From Streptomyces coelicoflavus (lineage in GTDB: Bacteria; Actinomycetota; Actinomycetes; Streptomycetales; Streptomycetaceae): 64,000 bases of DNA. A model generated the notes under the pieces. The model ran no database searches. It had not been told where the DNA came from and was given only the letters and a program-made list of their open reading frames with translations. The stretch lies in NCBI RefSeq assembly GCF_003112555.1, contig NZ_BEWB01000002.1, forward strand, positions 62,001 to 126,000, read 5' to 3'. Shown here one piece after another: positions 51,081 to 59,836 of the stretch. Each line of letters starts with the position of its first letter. Within the stretch, counting starts at the first letter, position 1. The translations under genes were made by a program, and so were the position numbers.

Positions 51081-51797
51081 ATGTCCGTTTTCGCCAGCCT
51101 GGTCGAGCACCTCGCCGACCTGCTCCAGCCCCTGTTCGGCGCCTCGGCCGCGGCCGCCGCCATCGTCCTGTTCACCGCCCTCGTACGGCTCCTCGTCCAC
51201 CCGCTGTCCCGGGCCGCCGCGCGCGGGCAGAAGGCGCGCACCGAGCTCCAGCCGCGCGTCGCCGAACTGCGCCGCAAGCACGCCAAGAACCCCGAGAAGC
51301 TCCAGCGGGCCGTGCTCGAACTGCACGCCGAGGAGAAGGTGTCCCCGCTGTCCGGGTGCCTGCCCAGCCTGTTCCAGCTCCCCGCGTTCTTTCTCCTCTA
51401 CCACCTCTTCTCCAGCACCTCGATCGGCGGCGAGGCCAACGCGCTGCTCTCGCACCGGCTCCTCGCCGCCCCGCTCGGCGGGCACTGGGCCGACGCACTC
51501 GGCGACGGCGGGCCCCTCGGCGGGGCCGGGCTCGTGTACGCGGCGCTGTTCGCGGTCGTCGCCGGGGTCGCCACCTTCAGCTACCGGCTCACCAGGCGCA
51601 CGATGGCCGCCCGGCCGGTGCTGCCCGCCGGCGACGGGGAGGCGGCCGTGCCGGGCGTCGGCGCGATCACCAAGGTCATGCCGTTCATGTCCTTCTTCAC
51701 CCTCGTCACCGTGGCCGTCGTACCGCTGGCCGCCGCGCTGTACGTGGTCACCAGCACGACGTGGAGCGTGGTGGAGCGGGCGGTGCTCTACCGCTGA
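51081..51797 (+). CDS. YidC/Oxa1-family membrane insertase paralogue
   Basis: A 238-residue YidC/Oxa1 protein. It has the amphipathic loop with RAAARGQKARTELQPRVAELRRKHAKNPEKLQRAVLELHAEEKVSPLSGCLPSLFQLPAFFLLYHLF and several membrane helices, the last being MPFMSFFTLVTVAVVPLAAALYVVTSTTW. It is shorter than the housekeeping YidC (usually over 400 residues) and lacks the long basic tail. A conserved Arg in the first helix region (LVRLLVHPLSR) is present. It would insert a subset of membrane proteins. ATG 51081 follows GGAGGG. Confidence 0.9.
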   Translation: MSVFASLVEHLADLLQPLFGASAAAAAIVLFTALVRLLVHPLSRAAARGQKARTELQPRVAELRRKHAKNPEKLQRAVLELHAEEKVSPLSGCLPSLFQLPAFFLLYHLFSSTSIGGEANALLSHRLLAAPLGGHWADALGDGGPLGGAGLVYAALFAVVAGVATFSYRLTRRTMAARPVLPAGDGEAAVPGVGAITKVMPFMSFFTLVTVAVVPLAAALYVVTSTTWSVVERAVLYR

Positions 51798-51963
51798 GCG
51801 CGGGCCGGTCCGCCGCCCGGCTACGGTCCAGTACGTGAACGGGGTATTGCGGAGTGGACCGCCGCCTTGGAGGATCGACCAGTCCTCCGATGCTGTCGCG
51901 TTGCTGCCGCACTCAGGTCGCGCAACGTCGGGCGGGCTGCCCGCGAGCGAGGAGTTGGGGATC

Positions 51964-52821
51964 ATGAAGCTGTTGCGAGTCGGTACGGCGGGGTCGGAGC
52001 GGCCCGCGCTGCTCGACGCCGACGGGACCCTGCGAGACCTGTCGGGCGTCGTGACGGACATCGACGGCGAACTGCTCGCCGACGAGAGCGCGCTCGGCCG
52101 GATACGGTCCGCCGCCGAGGCCGGTGAGCTGCCCGCCCTGGACGCCACGGGGCTGCGCGTGGGGCCGCCGGTGGGACGCATCGGCAAGATCGTGTGCATC
52201 GGGCTGAACTACCACGACCACGCCCGCGAGACCGGGGCCGAGCCGCCCGCCGAACCGGTCGTCTTCTTCAAGGCGCCGGACACGGTGGTCGGGCCGCACG
52301 ACACGGTGCTCGTGCCGCGCGGGTCCGTCAAGACCGACTGGGAGGTGGAGCTGGCGGTCGTGATCGGGCGTACGGCCCGCTACCTGGAGTCGGCGGAGGA
52401 GGGGCTCGCGTGCGTCGCCGGGTACGCGGTCGCGCACGACGTGTCCGAGCGGGAGTTCCAGATCGAGCGGGGCGGGACCTGGGACAAGGGCAAGAACTGC
52501 GAGACGTTCAACCCGCTCGGCCCGTGGCTGGTGACCGCCGACGAGGTGCCCGACCCGCAGCGGCTGTCGCTGCGGCTGTGGGTGAACGGCGAGCTGAAGC
52601 AGGACGGGACGACGGCGGACCAGATCTTCCCGGTGGGGGAAGTCGTGCGGTACGTGAGCCGGTTCATGGTGCTGCGCCCGGGTGACGTCATCAACACCGG
52701 GACGCCGGCGGGGGTGGCGATGGGGCAGCCCGAGCCGAAGCCGTACCTGCGGGCGGGGGACGTCGTCGAGCTGGAGGTCGAGGGGCTGGGGCGGCAGCGG
52801 CAGGAGCTCAAGGGGGCCTGA
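51964..52821 (+). CDS. Fumarylacetoacetate hydrolase family protein
   Basis: A 285-residue FAH-family enzyme. It has the metal-binding region KIVCIGLNYHDHARETG, VVFFKAPDTVVGPHD, KTDWEVELAVVIGRTAR with the acidic metal ligands, AGYAVAHDVSEREFQ and RPGDVINTGTPAGVAMG. Members cleave or decarboxylate beta-diketo acids from aromatic or sugar-acid breakdown, for example 2,4-diketo-3-deoxy-fuconate. ATG 51964 is chosen, with GAGGAG some 11 nt upstream. No pathway neighbours are present. Confidence 0.92.
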   Translation: MKLLRVGTAGSERPALLDADGTLRDLSGVVTDIDGELLADESALGRIRSAAEAGELPALDATGLRVGPPVGRIGKIVCIGLNYHDHARETGAEPPAEPVVFFKAPDTVVGPHDTVLVPRGSVKTDWEVELAVVIGRTARYLESAEEGLACVAGYAVAHDVSEREFQIERGGTWDKGKNCETFNPLGPWLVTADEVPDPQRLSLRLWVNGELKQDGTTADQIFPVGEVVRYVSRFMVLRPGDVINTGTPAGVAMGQPEPKPYLRAGDVVELEVEGLGRQRQELKGA

Positions 52822-52852
52822 GGGGCCGAAGCGGCGCCGGTGGCGACTCCGT

Positions 52853-52879
52853 GGCCCTTCGGGGCCGTCCCGAAGGGCC
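52853..52879. terminator. Bidirectional hairpin terminator between convergent genes
   Basis: A perfect 11-bp stem, GGCCCTTCGGG with CCCGAAGGGCC, closes a 5-nt loop, 31 bp after the FAH-family stop and 34 bp from the stop of the convergent DUF4185 gene. Further CCCGAAGGG copies follow to 52907, giving alternative pairings. Confidence 0.75.
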
Positions 52880-52913
52880 CGTCCCGAAGGGCGGGCCCCG
52901 AAGGGCCGGGCGG

Positions 52914-54161
52914 CTAGGCGGCGATCCCGTCGTATTGGAGGACCCAGTACGGCGGCTCGTGCAGCTTGCCGTTCCACTGCGAGACGATCAGCGTCAGCGC
53001 GTTCGCGTTCGGGCTGCCCGGGTGGATGTATCCGCCGTAGAGGAAGGGGACCTGGGGCTTGCCCCAATGGCTCGGCGGGAGGGTGTTGTTGCCGACGATC
53101 TGCGGTCTGGGCGCCGACCACACGGCGTCCGGGCGGGCCGCGGTGCGGGTGCAGATCGAGTAGTCGGCGACGTCGAAGTAGCTCATGCAGTAGGTGCCGC
53201 CGATCCGCTTGACGGAGAACTCCCCGATGTTGTTGCCGGAGAGGATGACCGACGGCGGCGCGGAGCGGGTCCAGCGCCAGCCCCCGTCCACGAAGGCCCA
53301 GTTCTCCTGTGCGCCGAAGTCACCGGCGCGGAACCGGTCCGGCCGGATGCGGAACAGCTGGATCGCGCCCCCGTCGGCGGTGTTGACGTGGGTGCCGTTC
53401 CAGCGCTTGGAGAAGATGTAGAGCCAGCCGTCGGGGTCGATGCCCGCGAAGGACCACATGCCGTACATGGACTGGTTGACGCCCTGGGTGTCGCCCGCCC
53501 AGTGGTACGGGTAGTCCCGCCACGTCACCCCGTGGTCGTCCGAGTAGGCGACGCCGGACATCAGCGACCCGTCGTAGCCCGCGGGCGGCGTCCAGGTGGC
53601 CACGGACGTGTACTGGATGTACGTCCGGCCGCCGAACTCGATGCAGTCGTTGGGGATGCGGCTGACCTCGAAGCCGTGTCCGTTGTTCTGGTCGTGCCGG
53701 TAGTCGAAGAGCTGGCCGGCGCGGCCGGCGGTGGGCATCGCCCAGGTGAAGGAGATGGGCGTCGCGCCGGAGGCGTCGAAACGGTCCTGGTTGAGCATGA
53801 CGGGAGACCCGATGTAGGTCCCGGTCTGCTGGATACCGGTCCAGGAGTCGCCGAAGACGTATCCCCAGGTGCCGTCGTGCTCGCGGTAGTACGGAATGGC
53901 CAGGTCTCCCGAGCCCAGGCCCTGGGCGGCGGCGGAGTCGCCGGGCTGGTCGCACAGCGGGGTGCCGGCCTGGAGCACACGGGCCCCGCCGGCGTGCGGT
54001 GCGGACGGGGCCGAGGCCGAGGCGGGGGCCGTCGCTCCGGCGACCCCGAGGGCGCCCGCGGTCAGGCCCATGCCGGCCTTCAGCGCGGTACGGCGGCTGG
54101 TCGTCGGCCGGGATTCGGGCTGGGTCCGGTGCTCGGGCCGGGGTGGCGTGGTGTCGGGCAT
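52914..54161 (-). CDS. Tat-exported DUF4185 beta-propeller protein
   Basis: A 415-residue exported protein. The N-terminus has a twin-arginine motif TSRRTALKAG followed by a hydrophobic stretch and ASA-type cleavage site near residue 50. The mature part has sialidase-like propeller strands: GDLAIPYYREHDGTWGYVFGDSW, YIGSPVMLNQDRF, SGVAYSDDHGVTWRDYP, GWLYIFSKRWNG. This matches DUF4185. Such proteins are thought to bind or cleave glycans outside the cell, but this is unproven. GAGGAG lies 5 nt before ATG 54161. Confidence 0.87.
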   Translation of the reverse strand: MPDTTPPRPEHRTQPESRPTTSRRTALKAGMGLTAGALGVAGATAPASASAPSAPHAGGARVLQAGTPLCDQPGDSAAAQGLGSGDLAIPYYREHDGTWGYVFGDSWTGIQQTGTYIGSPVMLNQDRFDASGATPISFTWAMPTAGRAGQLFDYRHDQNNGHGFEVSRIPNDCIEFGGRTYIQYTSVATWTPPAGYDGSLMSGVAYSDDHGVTWRDYPYHWAGDTQGVNQSMYGMWSFAGIDPDGWLYIFSKRWNGTHVNTADGGAIQLFRIRPDRFRAGDFGAQENWAFVDGGWRWTRSAPPSVILSGNNIGEFSVKRIGGTYCMSYFDVADYSICTRTAARPDAVWSAPRPQIVGNNTLPPSHWGKPQVPFLYGGYIHPGSPNANALTLIVSQWNGKLHEPPYWVLQYDGIAA

Positions 54162-54562
54162 GGGTGCTCCTCGTCGTGATGCGGAACCCGGGTGGCTCGG
54201 ACGGGTTCGAGCGCGGATGGCGCGGATGGCGCGGATGGCGGGGACGGCGGAGACGGCGGGGGCGGCAGGGCAGCGGGGACGGGCATGGGTGGTTCGGGCC
54301 GGGCAGAGGGCCCCGCGCACCGTCGGCCGCATGAATTGGAAGATCGCTCTAGTTTTCTAGCAGGCCCCGGGAGCCGAGTCCCAGGCGGTAATGAGCCAAG
54401 GGTGGAGCGCGCCGACCCGGACGGACGGATGGATGGACAGACCGACGGATGGATGGACAGGCGGGCGGGCGAGTGGTGTGGTGCGGGCCGTTCGTGTGAG
54501 GGGCGACGGGCGCGGGAATGTTCTCCGGAGGGCGCGCCCGGCCGGAGTAGAGCCTGTGGCGC
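54162..54562. other. Divergent non-coding region with short tandem repeats
   Basis: About 400 bp between the DUF4185 and choice-of-anchor genes. It contains a run of ggatggcgc units (54217-54245), a CTAGTTTTCTAG dyad at 54349-54360 that is unusually AT-rich here, and two near-identical copies of GACGGATGGATGGACAG (54421-54437 and 54443-54459). Promoters for both genes are expected but none is clear. Confidence 0.4.
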
Positions 54563-57151
54563 ATGCACTCCATCAGACAACGCATGACCGCCCTCCGGCC
54601 CCGCCTGGGCCGGACCGGGCTGGCCTGCGCCCTCGTGGCGGGCCTCGCACCCGTCCTGGTCGTCGGGGCGGGGGCCTCGCAGGCGCAGGCCGCCCCGTTG
54701 CCGGGCGGACTCGGGCCGTGTGCCGGGCCGCTGTGCCCGGACGAGTTCCCCGAGATCAACAACGGCCCGTTCGCCGGACGCGACAACGGCATCAACGTCT
54801 TCGCCGGCGACGACTTCCGCGTCCGGGGACGGGCCGCCGAGGCCGAGGGCCGGGTCGTCGTCCTCGACGACTTCGACATGAACAAGAGCGAGGGCGGCAG
54901 CGCCGTCTACGACATCGGCATCGCGGGCGTCGGCTCGCGAGTGCCGCCGCCGGACGGGGCGGACTTCCTGACCACGGGCAACGACATCACGGTCGCCCCG
55001 GGGCAGCGGCTGATCGCCGACGGCGGGGTCGTCCGGTACGGCGGCACGGTGACCGGGACCGTGGACGGCGACCTCGTGCACGACCCGGACGCCGCCGATC
55101 CCTACCTCGATCTGCGCGACCGGCTCACCGTGGCCAGCCAGTGCTACGCGCGCGTGGACGGCGAACTCCGGACCGCCACCGGCACCGCCGTCAACCAGGG
55201 CTACCAGACCGTGTTCACCGGCGACGGCACGTCCGCGATCCAGGTGTTCAACGTGGACTTCGACCTCGCCAGTGCCTCCGGCGGGCAGCAGGGGATCGTC
55301 TTCGAGAACATCCCGGACGACGCCACCGTCCTGGTGAACATGCTCGGCTCCGAGCGCACCGTCAACACCTACAGCGGGGGCATCGCCGACGACACCGACC
55401 CGCTCAACGCCTACCGCGAGCGTCTGCTGTGGAACTTCCCCGACGCCACCACGGCGAACTTCGTCGGCACGGGCCAGTTCCAGGGCAGCGTGCTGGTCGG
55501 ACCGCAGAACTCCATGTCCACGGTGTCGCTGCCCGGCATCAACGGGCGTTTCTTCAGCGGCGGTTCCATCACCCACACCAGCGAGCAGTCGGGCGTCGAG
55601 TTCCACGCCTACCCGTTCGACGGCGACCTCCCGGACTGCGGTGACACACCGCCCGGCCCGGGCCCCGACCCCGTGACGGGTGAGGTGCGGGTCGAGAAGA
55701 CGGACGCGGAGACCGGGGACGCGCTGGCCGGGGCGGAGTTCGAGCTGTGGGAGGAGACCAACGGGGTCGACGGTCTCCAGACCGGCGGGGCGAGCCCGGA
55801 CTCGCAGGTGGGTGACGTCTGCACGACGGACACCGACGGCGTGTGCGCGCAGACCGTGGCGACCGGTACGTACTACTGGCGTGAGACGGCCGTGCCCGAC
55901 GGCTACGAGCTGCCCGACCCCAACGTCTTCGGCCCGCTCGAGCTGACGGAGGACAACGCCGCCGGCGGGGTGCGGGTCGAGGCGCGGAACACCCCCGAGG
56001 ACGAGCCCGGTCCGGTGACGGGGCAGGTGCAGGTCATCAAGACCGACGCCGAGAGCGGCGACGCGCTGGCCGGGGCGGAGTTCGAGCTGTGGGAGGAGAC
56101 CAACGGGGTCGACGGTCTCCAGACCGGCGGGGCGAACCCGGACTCGCAGGTGGGTGACGTCTGCACGACGGACACCGACGGCGAGTGCACCCGGACGGTG
56201 GCGACCGGTACGTACTACTGGCGCGAGACGGCCGCGCCCGACGGCTACGAACTGCCCGACCCCAACGTCTTCGGCCCACTGGTCCTGACGGACGACAACG
56301 CCGCGGGCGGCGTGCGGGTCGAGGCCGAGAACACCGCCGGTGACGAGCCCGGCCCCGAGACCGGGCAGGTGCGGATCCGGAAGATCGACGCCGAGTCGGG
56401 CGCCGTGCTGCCGGGAGCGGTCTTCGAGCTGTGGGAGGAGACCAACGGGGTCGACGGCCTCCAGACCGACGGTGCCGCCCCCGACACCCGGATCGGCGGC
56501 GACTGCGTGACCGGTGCCCTGGGGCGGTGCGCGCGGACGGTGGAGGCCGGCACGTACTACTGGCGTGAGACGGCCGCGCCCGACGGCTACGAGTTGCCCG
56601 ACCCGAACGTCTTCGGCCCGCTGGTGCTGACCGCGGGGAACCTGGAGGACGGGGTGCAGATCGAGGCGGAGAACACCGTCGAGGACGAGCCCGGCCCGCC
56701 CGGACCCGACGACGAGGGGTCCGTCGAGGTGGAGAAGACCGACGCGGGGAACGGCGAGCCCCTCGCCGGCGCGGAGTTCGAGCTGTGGGAGGAGACCAAC
56801 GGGCTGGCCGGTCTCCAGACCTCCGGCGACAACACCGACACCCTGACCGGTGACTGCACCACCGACGCTTCCGGCGGCTGTGTCTTCGAGGACCTCGAAC
56901 CCGGGTCGTACTACCTGCGGGAGACCGTTGTGCCCGAGGGGTACGAGCTGCCCGCGGACCCGGTGACCGGCCCGATCAGGGTGACCGAGGCGAACGCCGA
57001 GGACGGTGTCACCGTGCGGATCGACAACGAGCGCGAGGGCGACGACGGCGGCGACGACGGCCACGGCGGCTACGGCGACGACGGAGATCACGGGGGTGAC
57101 GACGGGCACGACGGCGGCTACGGCAACGGCTCCGATTACGGAACCAAGTAG
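54563..57151 (+). CDS. Surface protein: choice-of-anchor A domain plus four SpaA-like repeats
   Basis: An 862-residue exported protein. A signal peptide ends at about residue 44 (SQAQA-AP). A choice-of-anchor A domain spans ~60-350 ([43 protein letters not shown]). Four prealbumin-like SpaA repeats of ~105 residues follow (~375-830), each with [13 protein letters not shown] Lys, [12 protein letters not shown] with Glu and a final EN/RNT Asn, the elements of internal isopeptide bonds. The tail is Asp/Gly/His-rich with no LPXTG or LAXTG sorting signal. The Shine-Dalgarno before ATG 54563 is weak. It is probably an adhesive or structural surface protein. Confidence 0.88.
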   Translation: MHSIRQRMTALRPRLGRTGLACALVAGLAPVLVVGAGASQAQAAPLPGGLGPCAGPLCPDEFPEINNGPFAGRDNGINVFAGDDFRVRGRAAEAEGRVVVLDDFDMNKSEGGSAVYDIGIAGVGSRVPPPDGADFLTTGNDITVAPGQRLIADGGVVRYGGTVTGTVDGDLVHDPDAADPYLDLRDRLTVASQCYARVDGELRTATGTAVNQGYQTVFTGDGTSAIQVFNVDFDLASASGGQQGIVFENIPDDATVLVNMLGSERTVNTYSGGIADDTDPLNAYRERLLWNFPDATTANFVGTGQFQGSVLVGPQNSMSTVSLPGINGRFFSGGSITHTSEQSGVEFHAYPFDGDLPDCGDTPPGPGPDPVTGEVRVEKTDAETGDALAGAEFELWEETNGVDGLQTGGASPDSQVGDVCTTDTDGVCAQTVATGTYYWRETAVPDGYELPDPNVFGPLELTEDNAAGGVRVEARNTPEDEPGPVTGQVQVIKTDAESGDALAGAEFELWEETNGVDGLQTGGANPDSQVGDVCTTDTDGECTRTVATGTYYWRETAAPDGYELPDPNVFGPLVLTDDNAAGGVRVEAENTAGDEPGPETGQVRIRKIDAESGAVLPGAVFELWEETNGVDGLQTDGAAPDTRIGGDCVTGALGRCARTVEAGTYYWRETAAPDGYELPDPNVFGPLVLTAGNLEDGVQIEAENTVEDEPGPPGPDDEGSVEVEKTDAGNGEPLAGAEFELWEETNGLAGLQTSGDNTDTLTGDCTTDASGGCVFEDLEPGSYYLRETVVPEGYELPADPVTGPIRVTEANAEDGVTVRIDNEREGDDGGDDGHGGYGDDGDHGGDDGHDGGYGNGSDYGTK
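55675..57030 (+). repeat. Four in-frame SpaA-domain coding repeats (~310-330 bp each)
   Basis: Near-identical stretches such as gagctgtgggaggagaccaa recur near 55741, 56084, 56427 and 56781, a spacing of about 345 bp. The first two units are almost identical and the last is most divergent. This pattern invites recombination and copy-number change. Confidence 0.85.
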
Positions 57152-57233
57152 CGGCGCGACCCGGACGCACACCACGCCGGTCGCGGGGATTCCACCCTGC
57201 GGCCGGCGTTCGCGCGTTCACCCGTGCCCGCCG

Positions 57234-58106
57234 TCACGCCAGCAGCGCGGCGAGCCGGCGCCAGCCCTCCCTCGGGAGGCGGGACATGTCGTCCTCCACC
57301 AGCTGGAGGGCGACATGATCGGCGCCCGCCGTGCGGAAGGCGTCGACGCGGGCGCGGATCGTCGAGTCGTCGCCCCAGGCGAAGACCGCGTCGACGAGGC
57401 GGTCGCTGCCGCCGCCGGTGACGTCGGCGTCCGTGAAGCCGAGGTTCAGCAGGTTCTTCGTGTAGTTCGGCAGCTTCAGGTACATGGCGAGGTAGGCGCG
57501 GGCCGTCGCACGGGCCCGGGACGGGTCGGCGTCGAGGACGACCTTCAGCTCCGGGGCCAGCAGCGGGCCCGCGCCGAGCCGCTCGCGGGCCCGCGCGGTG
57601 TGCTCCGGCGTCACCAGGTACGGGATCGCGCCCGCCGCCCGGTCCCGGGACAGGTCCAGCATCTTCGGGCCGAGCGCGGCCAGCACTCGGTGGCCGGAGC
57701 GCATCCCGGCCCGGTCCAGCTCGTCCAGGTAGCCGACCATCGTCGAGTACGGACGGCGGTACCCCTGCGCGAGCGGGCCGTGGCTCACGCCGAGACCGAG
57801 CACGAAGCGGCCCGGGTGGGACACCTCCAGCTCGGCGAAGCCCGCCGCGGCCTCGGACGCCTTGTGCTCCCAGATGCTCTGGATGCTGGTGCCGACCACG
57901 ATCCGCGAGGTCGCCCGGATCAGCGGGGCGGCGTTCCGGGCGGCACTGTTGCCGCCGAGCCATACGGCGCCGTAGCCGAGCTGCTCCAACTCGGCGGCCG
58001 CCTCGGCGCGTTCGGCCGCGCCCTCCGGGTCCTCGGCGCGCAGTTGCCCGCTCCAGACGCCGTACGGTCCGACCGATTCCTTCAGCGAAGCCGTCGCCTC
58101 GTTCAT
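57234..58106 (-). CDS. LLM-class F420-dependent oxidoreductase
   Basis: A 290-residue luciferase-like monooxygenase-fold enzyme. It has GYGAVWLGGNSAARNAAPLIRATSRIVVGTSIQSIW, LEVSHPGRFVLGLGVSHGP and AGADHVALQLV, typical of the mycobacterial/actinobacterial F420 family (TIGR03620 type). It would use coenzyme F420 as hydride carrier in the cytosol. GGAGGG lies about 10 nt before ATG 58106. It converges on the surface-protein gene. The substrate is unknown. Confidence 0.9.
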   Translation of the reverse strand: MNEATASLKESVGPYGVWSGQLRAEDPEGAAERAEAAAELEQLGYGAVWLGGNSAARNAAPLIRATSRIVVGTSIQSIWEHKASEAAAGFAELEVSHPGRFVLGLGVSHGPLAQGYRRPYSTMVGYLDELDRAGMRSGHRVLAALGPKMLDLSRDRAAGAIPYLVTPEHTARARERLGAGPLLAPELKVVLDADPSRARATARAYLAMYLKLPNYTKNLLNLGFTDADVTGGGSDRLVDAVFAWGDDSTIRARVDAFRTAGADHVALQLVEDDMSRLPREGWRRLAALLA

Positions 58107-58212
58107 CGCTTGCGATCCCTCCGGTGGGCACCGTGATCAACCTGCGTGTCTGCCTGCCAACCACGAGTACCCACCGGGGATTCCCCGGCCACGCCGCCCG
58201 GGGCCGCTCGGG

Positions 58213-58701
58213 CTACTCGCCGAGGAAACGCTCCAGCGCCTCGACGACCAGCCGGTGGTCCTCCACCTGCGGCAGCCCGGAGACCGTCACCGCGCCGACC
58301 ACGCCGACCTCGGCGACGGTGACCGGGAAGGAGCCGCCGTGCGCCGCGTACGTGTCCGGGTCGAGCCGCGAGGACTCCTCGAACGTCGTGCCCTTGGCCC
58401 GGAAACGGGAGCCGACCAGGTACGACGCCGAGCCGTACCGCTCCACGACGCGGCGCTTGCGGGCGATCCAGGCGTCGTTGTCGGGGGTCGAGCCGGGCAG
58501 CGCGGCGTGGAAGAGCTGCTGTCCGGCGCGGTGGATGTCGATGGCGACCGGGGCCTCGCGCTCCCGGGCCAGCTCGACGAGCAGGGAGCCCAGCGCCCAC
58601 GCGTCGTCGTGCGTGAACCGGCGGAAGACCAGGCGGCGCTCCTGCTCCTCCAGCTCCGCCACGGTGGGCGTCGCGGGGGTCGTGCTCACGGGGTCGCTCA
58701 C
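58213..58701 (-). CDS. UPF0303/HbpS-like heme-degrading-domain protein
   Basis: A 162-residue protein of the UPF0303 (GlcG/HbpS-like) family: AWALGSLLVELAREREAPVAIDIHRAGQQLFHAALPGSTPDNDAWIARKRRVVERYGSASYLVG, then HGGSFPVTVAEVGVVGAVTVSGLPQVEDHRLVVEAL. Fold relatives bind heme or small ligands, but the role is unclear. The GTG start overlaps the stop of the upstream oxidoreductase (GTGA), so the two are translationally coupled. Confidence 0.88.
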   Translation of the reverse strand: MSDPVSTTPATPTVAELEEQERRLVFRRFTHDDAWALGSLLVELAREREAPVAIDIHRAGQQLFHAALPGSTPDNDAWIARKRRVVERYGSASYLVGSRFRAKGTTFEESSRLDPDTYAAHGGSFPVTVAEVGVVGAVTVSGLPQVEDHRLVVEALERFLGE

Positions 58702-59780
58702 AGGGACACCACCACTCCGTCGCGGGCGGACCGGCGGGCCGCCTCCAGTACGTCCAGGGCGGCGGCCGCCTCCCGTGCGTCCACCGGGTTCGGGCCGCCC
58801 GCGCGCAGGGCCCTCGCCACCGCCGCGTAGTACGCGGGGTAGTCGCCCGCGACGGTCGCCGTCACCTGTCCGCCGCCGGTCAGCGGCGACTCCCCGGCGC
58901 CGACGCGGCCCCAGAGCGACTCGTCCTCCTCGCCCCAGCCGGGGCCCGGCCGCTTGCCCTCGCGCAGCGCCGCCTCCTGCGGGTCGAGGCCGTGCTTGAC
59001 GTAGCCCGCCTTCGAGCCGAGCACCCGGAAGCGGGGGCCGAGCTGGGCGGCGGTGGAGGAGACGTACAGGTGGGAGCGGACGCCGTTCGCGTGCGTGAGC
59101 GCGAGGAACGTGTCGTCGTCCGCCTCCGCGCCCGCCCGCCGGACCACGGACTCGGCGTACACGTGCGTGACCGGGCCGAAGAGGACGAGGGCCTGGTCGA
59201 CGACGTGGCTGCCGAGGTCGTACAGGAGCCCGCCGATCTCCGCCGGGTCGCCGGACTCGCGCCAGCCGCCCTTCGGCTTCGGCCGCCAGCGCTCGAAACG
59301 GGACTCGAAGCGCCACACGTCGCCCAGCGCGTCCTCGGCGAGCAGCCCGCGCAGGGTGAGGAAGTCGTTGTCCCAGCGGCGGTTCTGGAAGACGGAGAGG
59401 AGCAGGTCGCGCTCCTCGGCCAGCGCCGCCAGCCCGCGCGCCTCGGCCGCCGTGCCCGCGACCGGCTTGTCCACCACGACCGGCAGACCGGCCTCCAGGG
59501 CCCGCGTCGCGAGCGGCACGTGCGTCTTGTTCGGGGACGCGACGACGACCAGGTCCAGCTCGCCGGCCCGGTCGAACAGCTCGTCGGGCGTGGCGACGGT
59601 GCGCACGTCCGGGAACTCGGCGCGGGCCTGCTGCTGCCGCTCCGGGTTCGAGGTGACGACCGTGTCCAGGGCCAGGCCCTCGGTGGCGGCGATCAGCGGG
59701 GCGTGGAAGACGGAACCCGCGAGGCCGTAGCCGACGAGACCGACGCGCAGAGGGGGATTGCCGGAAGGAGTACCAGTCAT
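58698..59780 (-). CDS. Gfo/Idh/MocA-family sugar-type oxidoreductase
   Basis: A 360-residue NAD(P)-dependent dehydrogenase. The Rossmann part begins LRVGLVGYGLAGSVFHAPLI, with the catalytic-type motif VVVDKPVAGTAAEA (E/DKP) and the C-terminal substrate domain with GGLLYDLGSHVVDQAL containing the conserved His. It probably oxidises or epimerises a sugar or inositol-like compound. It is divergent from a ROK repressor and has a ROK-type operator just upstream of ATG 59780, so sugar-responsive control is likely. Confidence 0.92.
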   Translation of the reverse strand: MTGTPSGNPPLRVGLVGYGLAGSVFHAPLIAATEGLALDTVVTSNPERQQQARAEFPDVRTVATPDELFDRAGELDLVVVASPNKTHVPLATRALEAGLPVVVDKPVAGTAAEARGLAALAEERDLLLSVFQNRRWDNDFLTLRGLLAEDALGDVWRFESRFERWRPKPKGGWRESGDPAEIGGLLYDLGSHVVDQALVLFGPVTHVYAESVVRRAGAEADDDTFLALTHANGVRSHLYVSSTAAQLGPRFRVLGSKAGYVKHGLDPQEAALREGKRPGPGWGEEDESLWGRVGAGESPLTGGGQVTATVAGDYPAYYAAVARALRAGGPNPVDAREAAAALDVLEAARRSARDGVVVSL

Positions 59781-59790
59781 GCGTCCCACT

Positions 59791-59809
59791 TTCGCAACGG
59801 TGTTGCCAA
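59791..59809. promoter_or_regulatory. ROK-type operator
   Basis: TT-x-GCAAC-GGT-GTTGC-x-AA: the core GCAACGGTGTTGC at 59794-59806 is a palindrome with a 3-bp centre, flanked by TT and AA. It lies between the dehydrogenase gene and the divergent ROK gene, 10 bp from the dehydrogenase start codon. Confidence 0.65.
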
Positions 59810-59836
59810 AGTGCAAGCGCCGGGGACAATGGGGGC

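Noticed and set aside
54421..54459. Insertion-sequence ends or attachment site
   Set aside because: The two 17-bp copies are direct, adjacent repeats with no transposase or integrase in the region.
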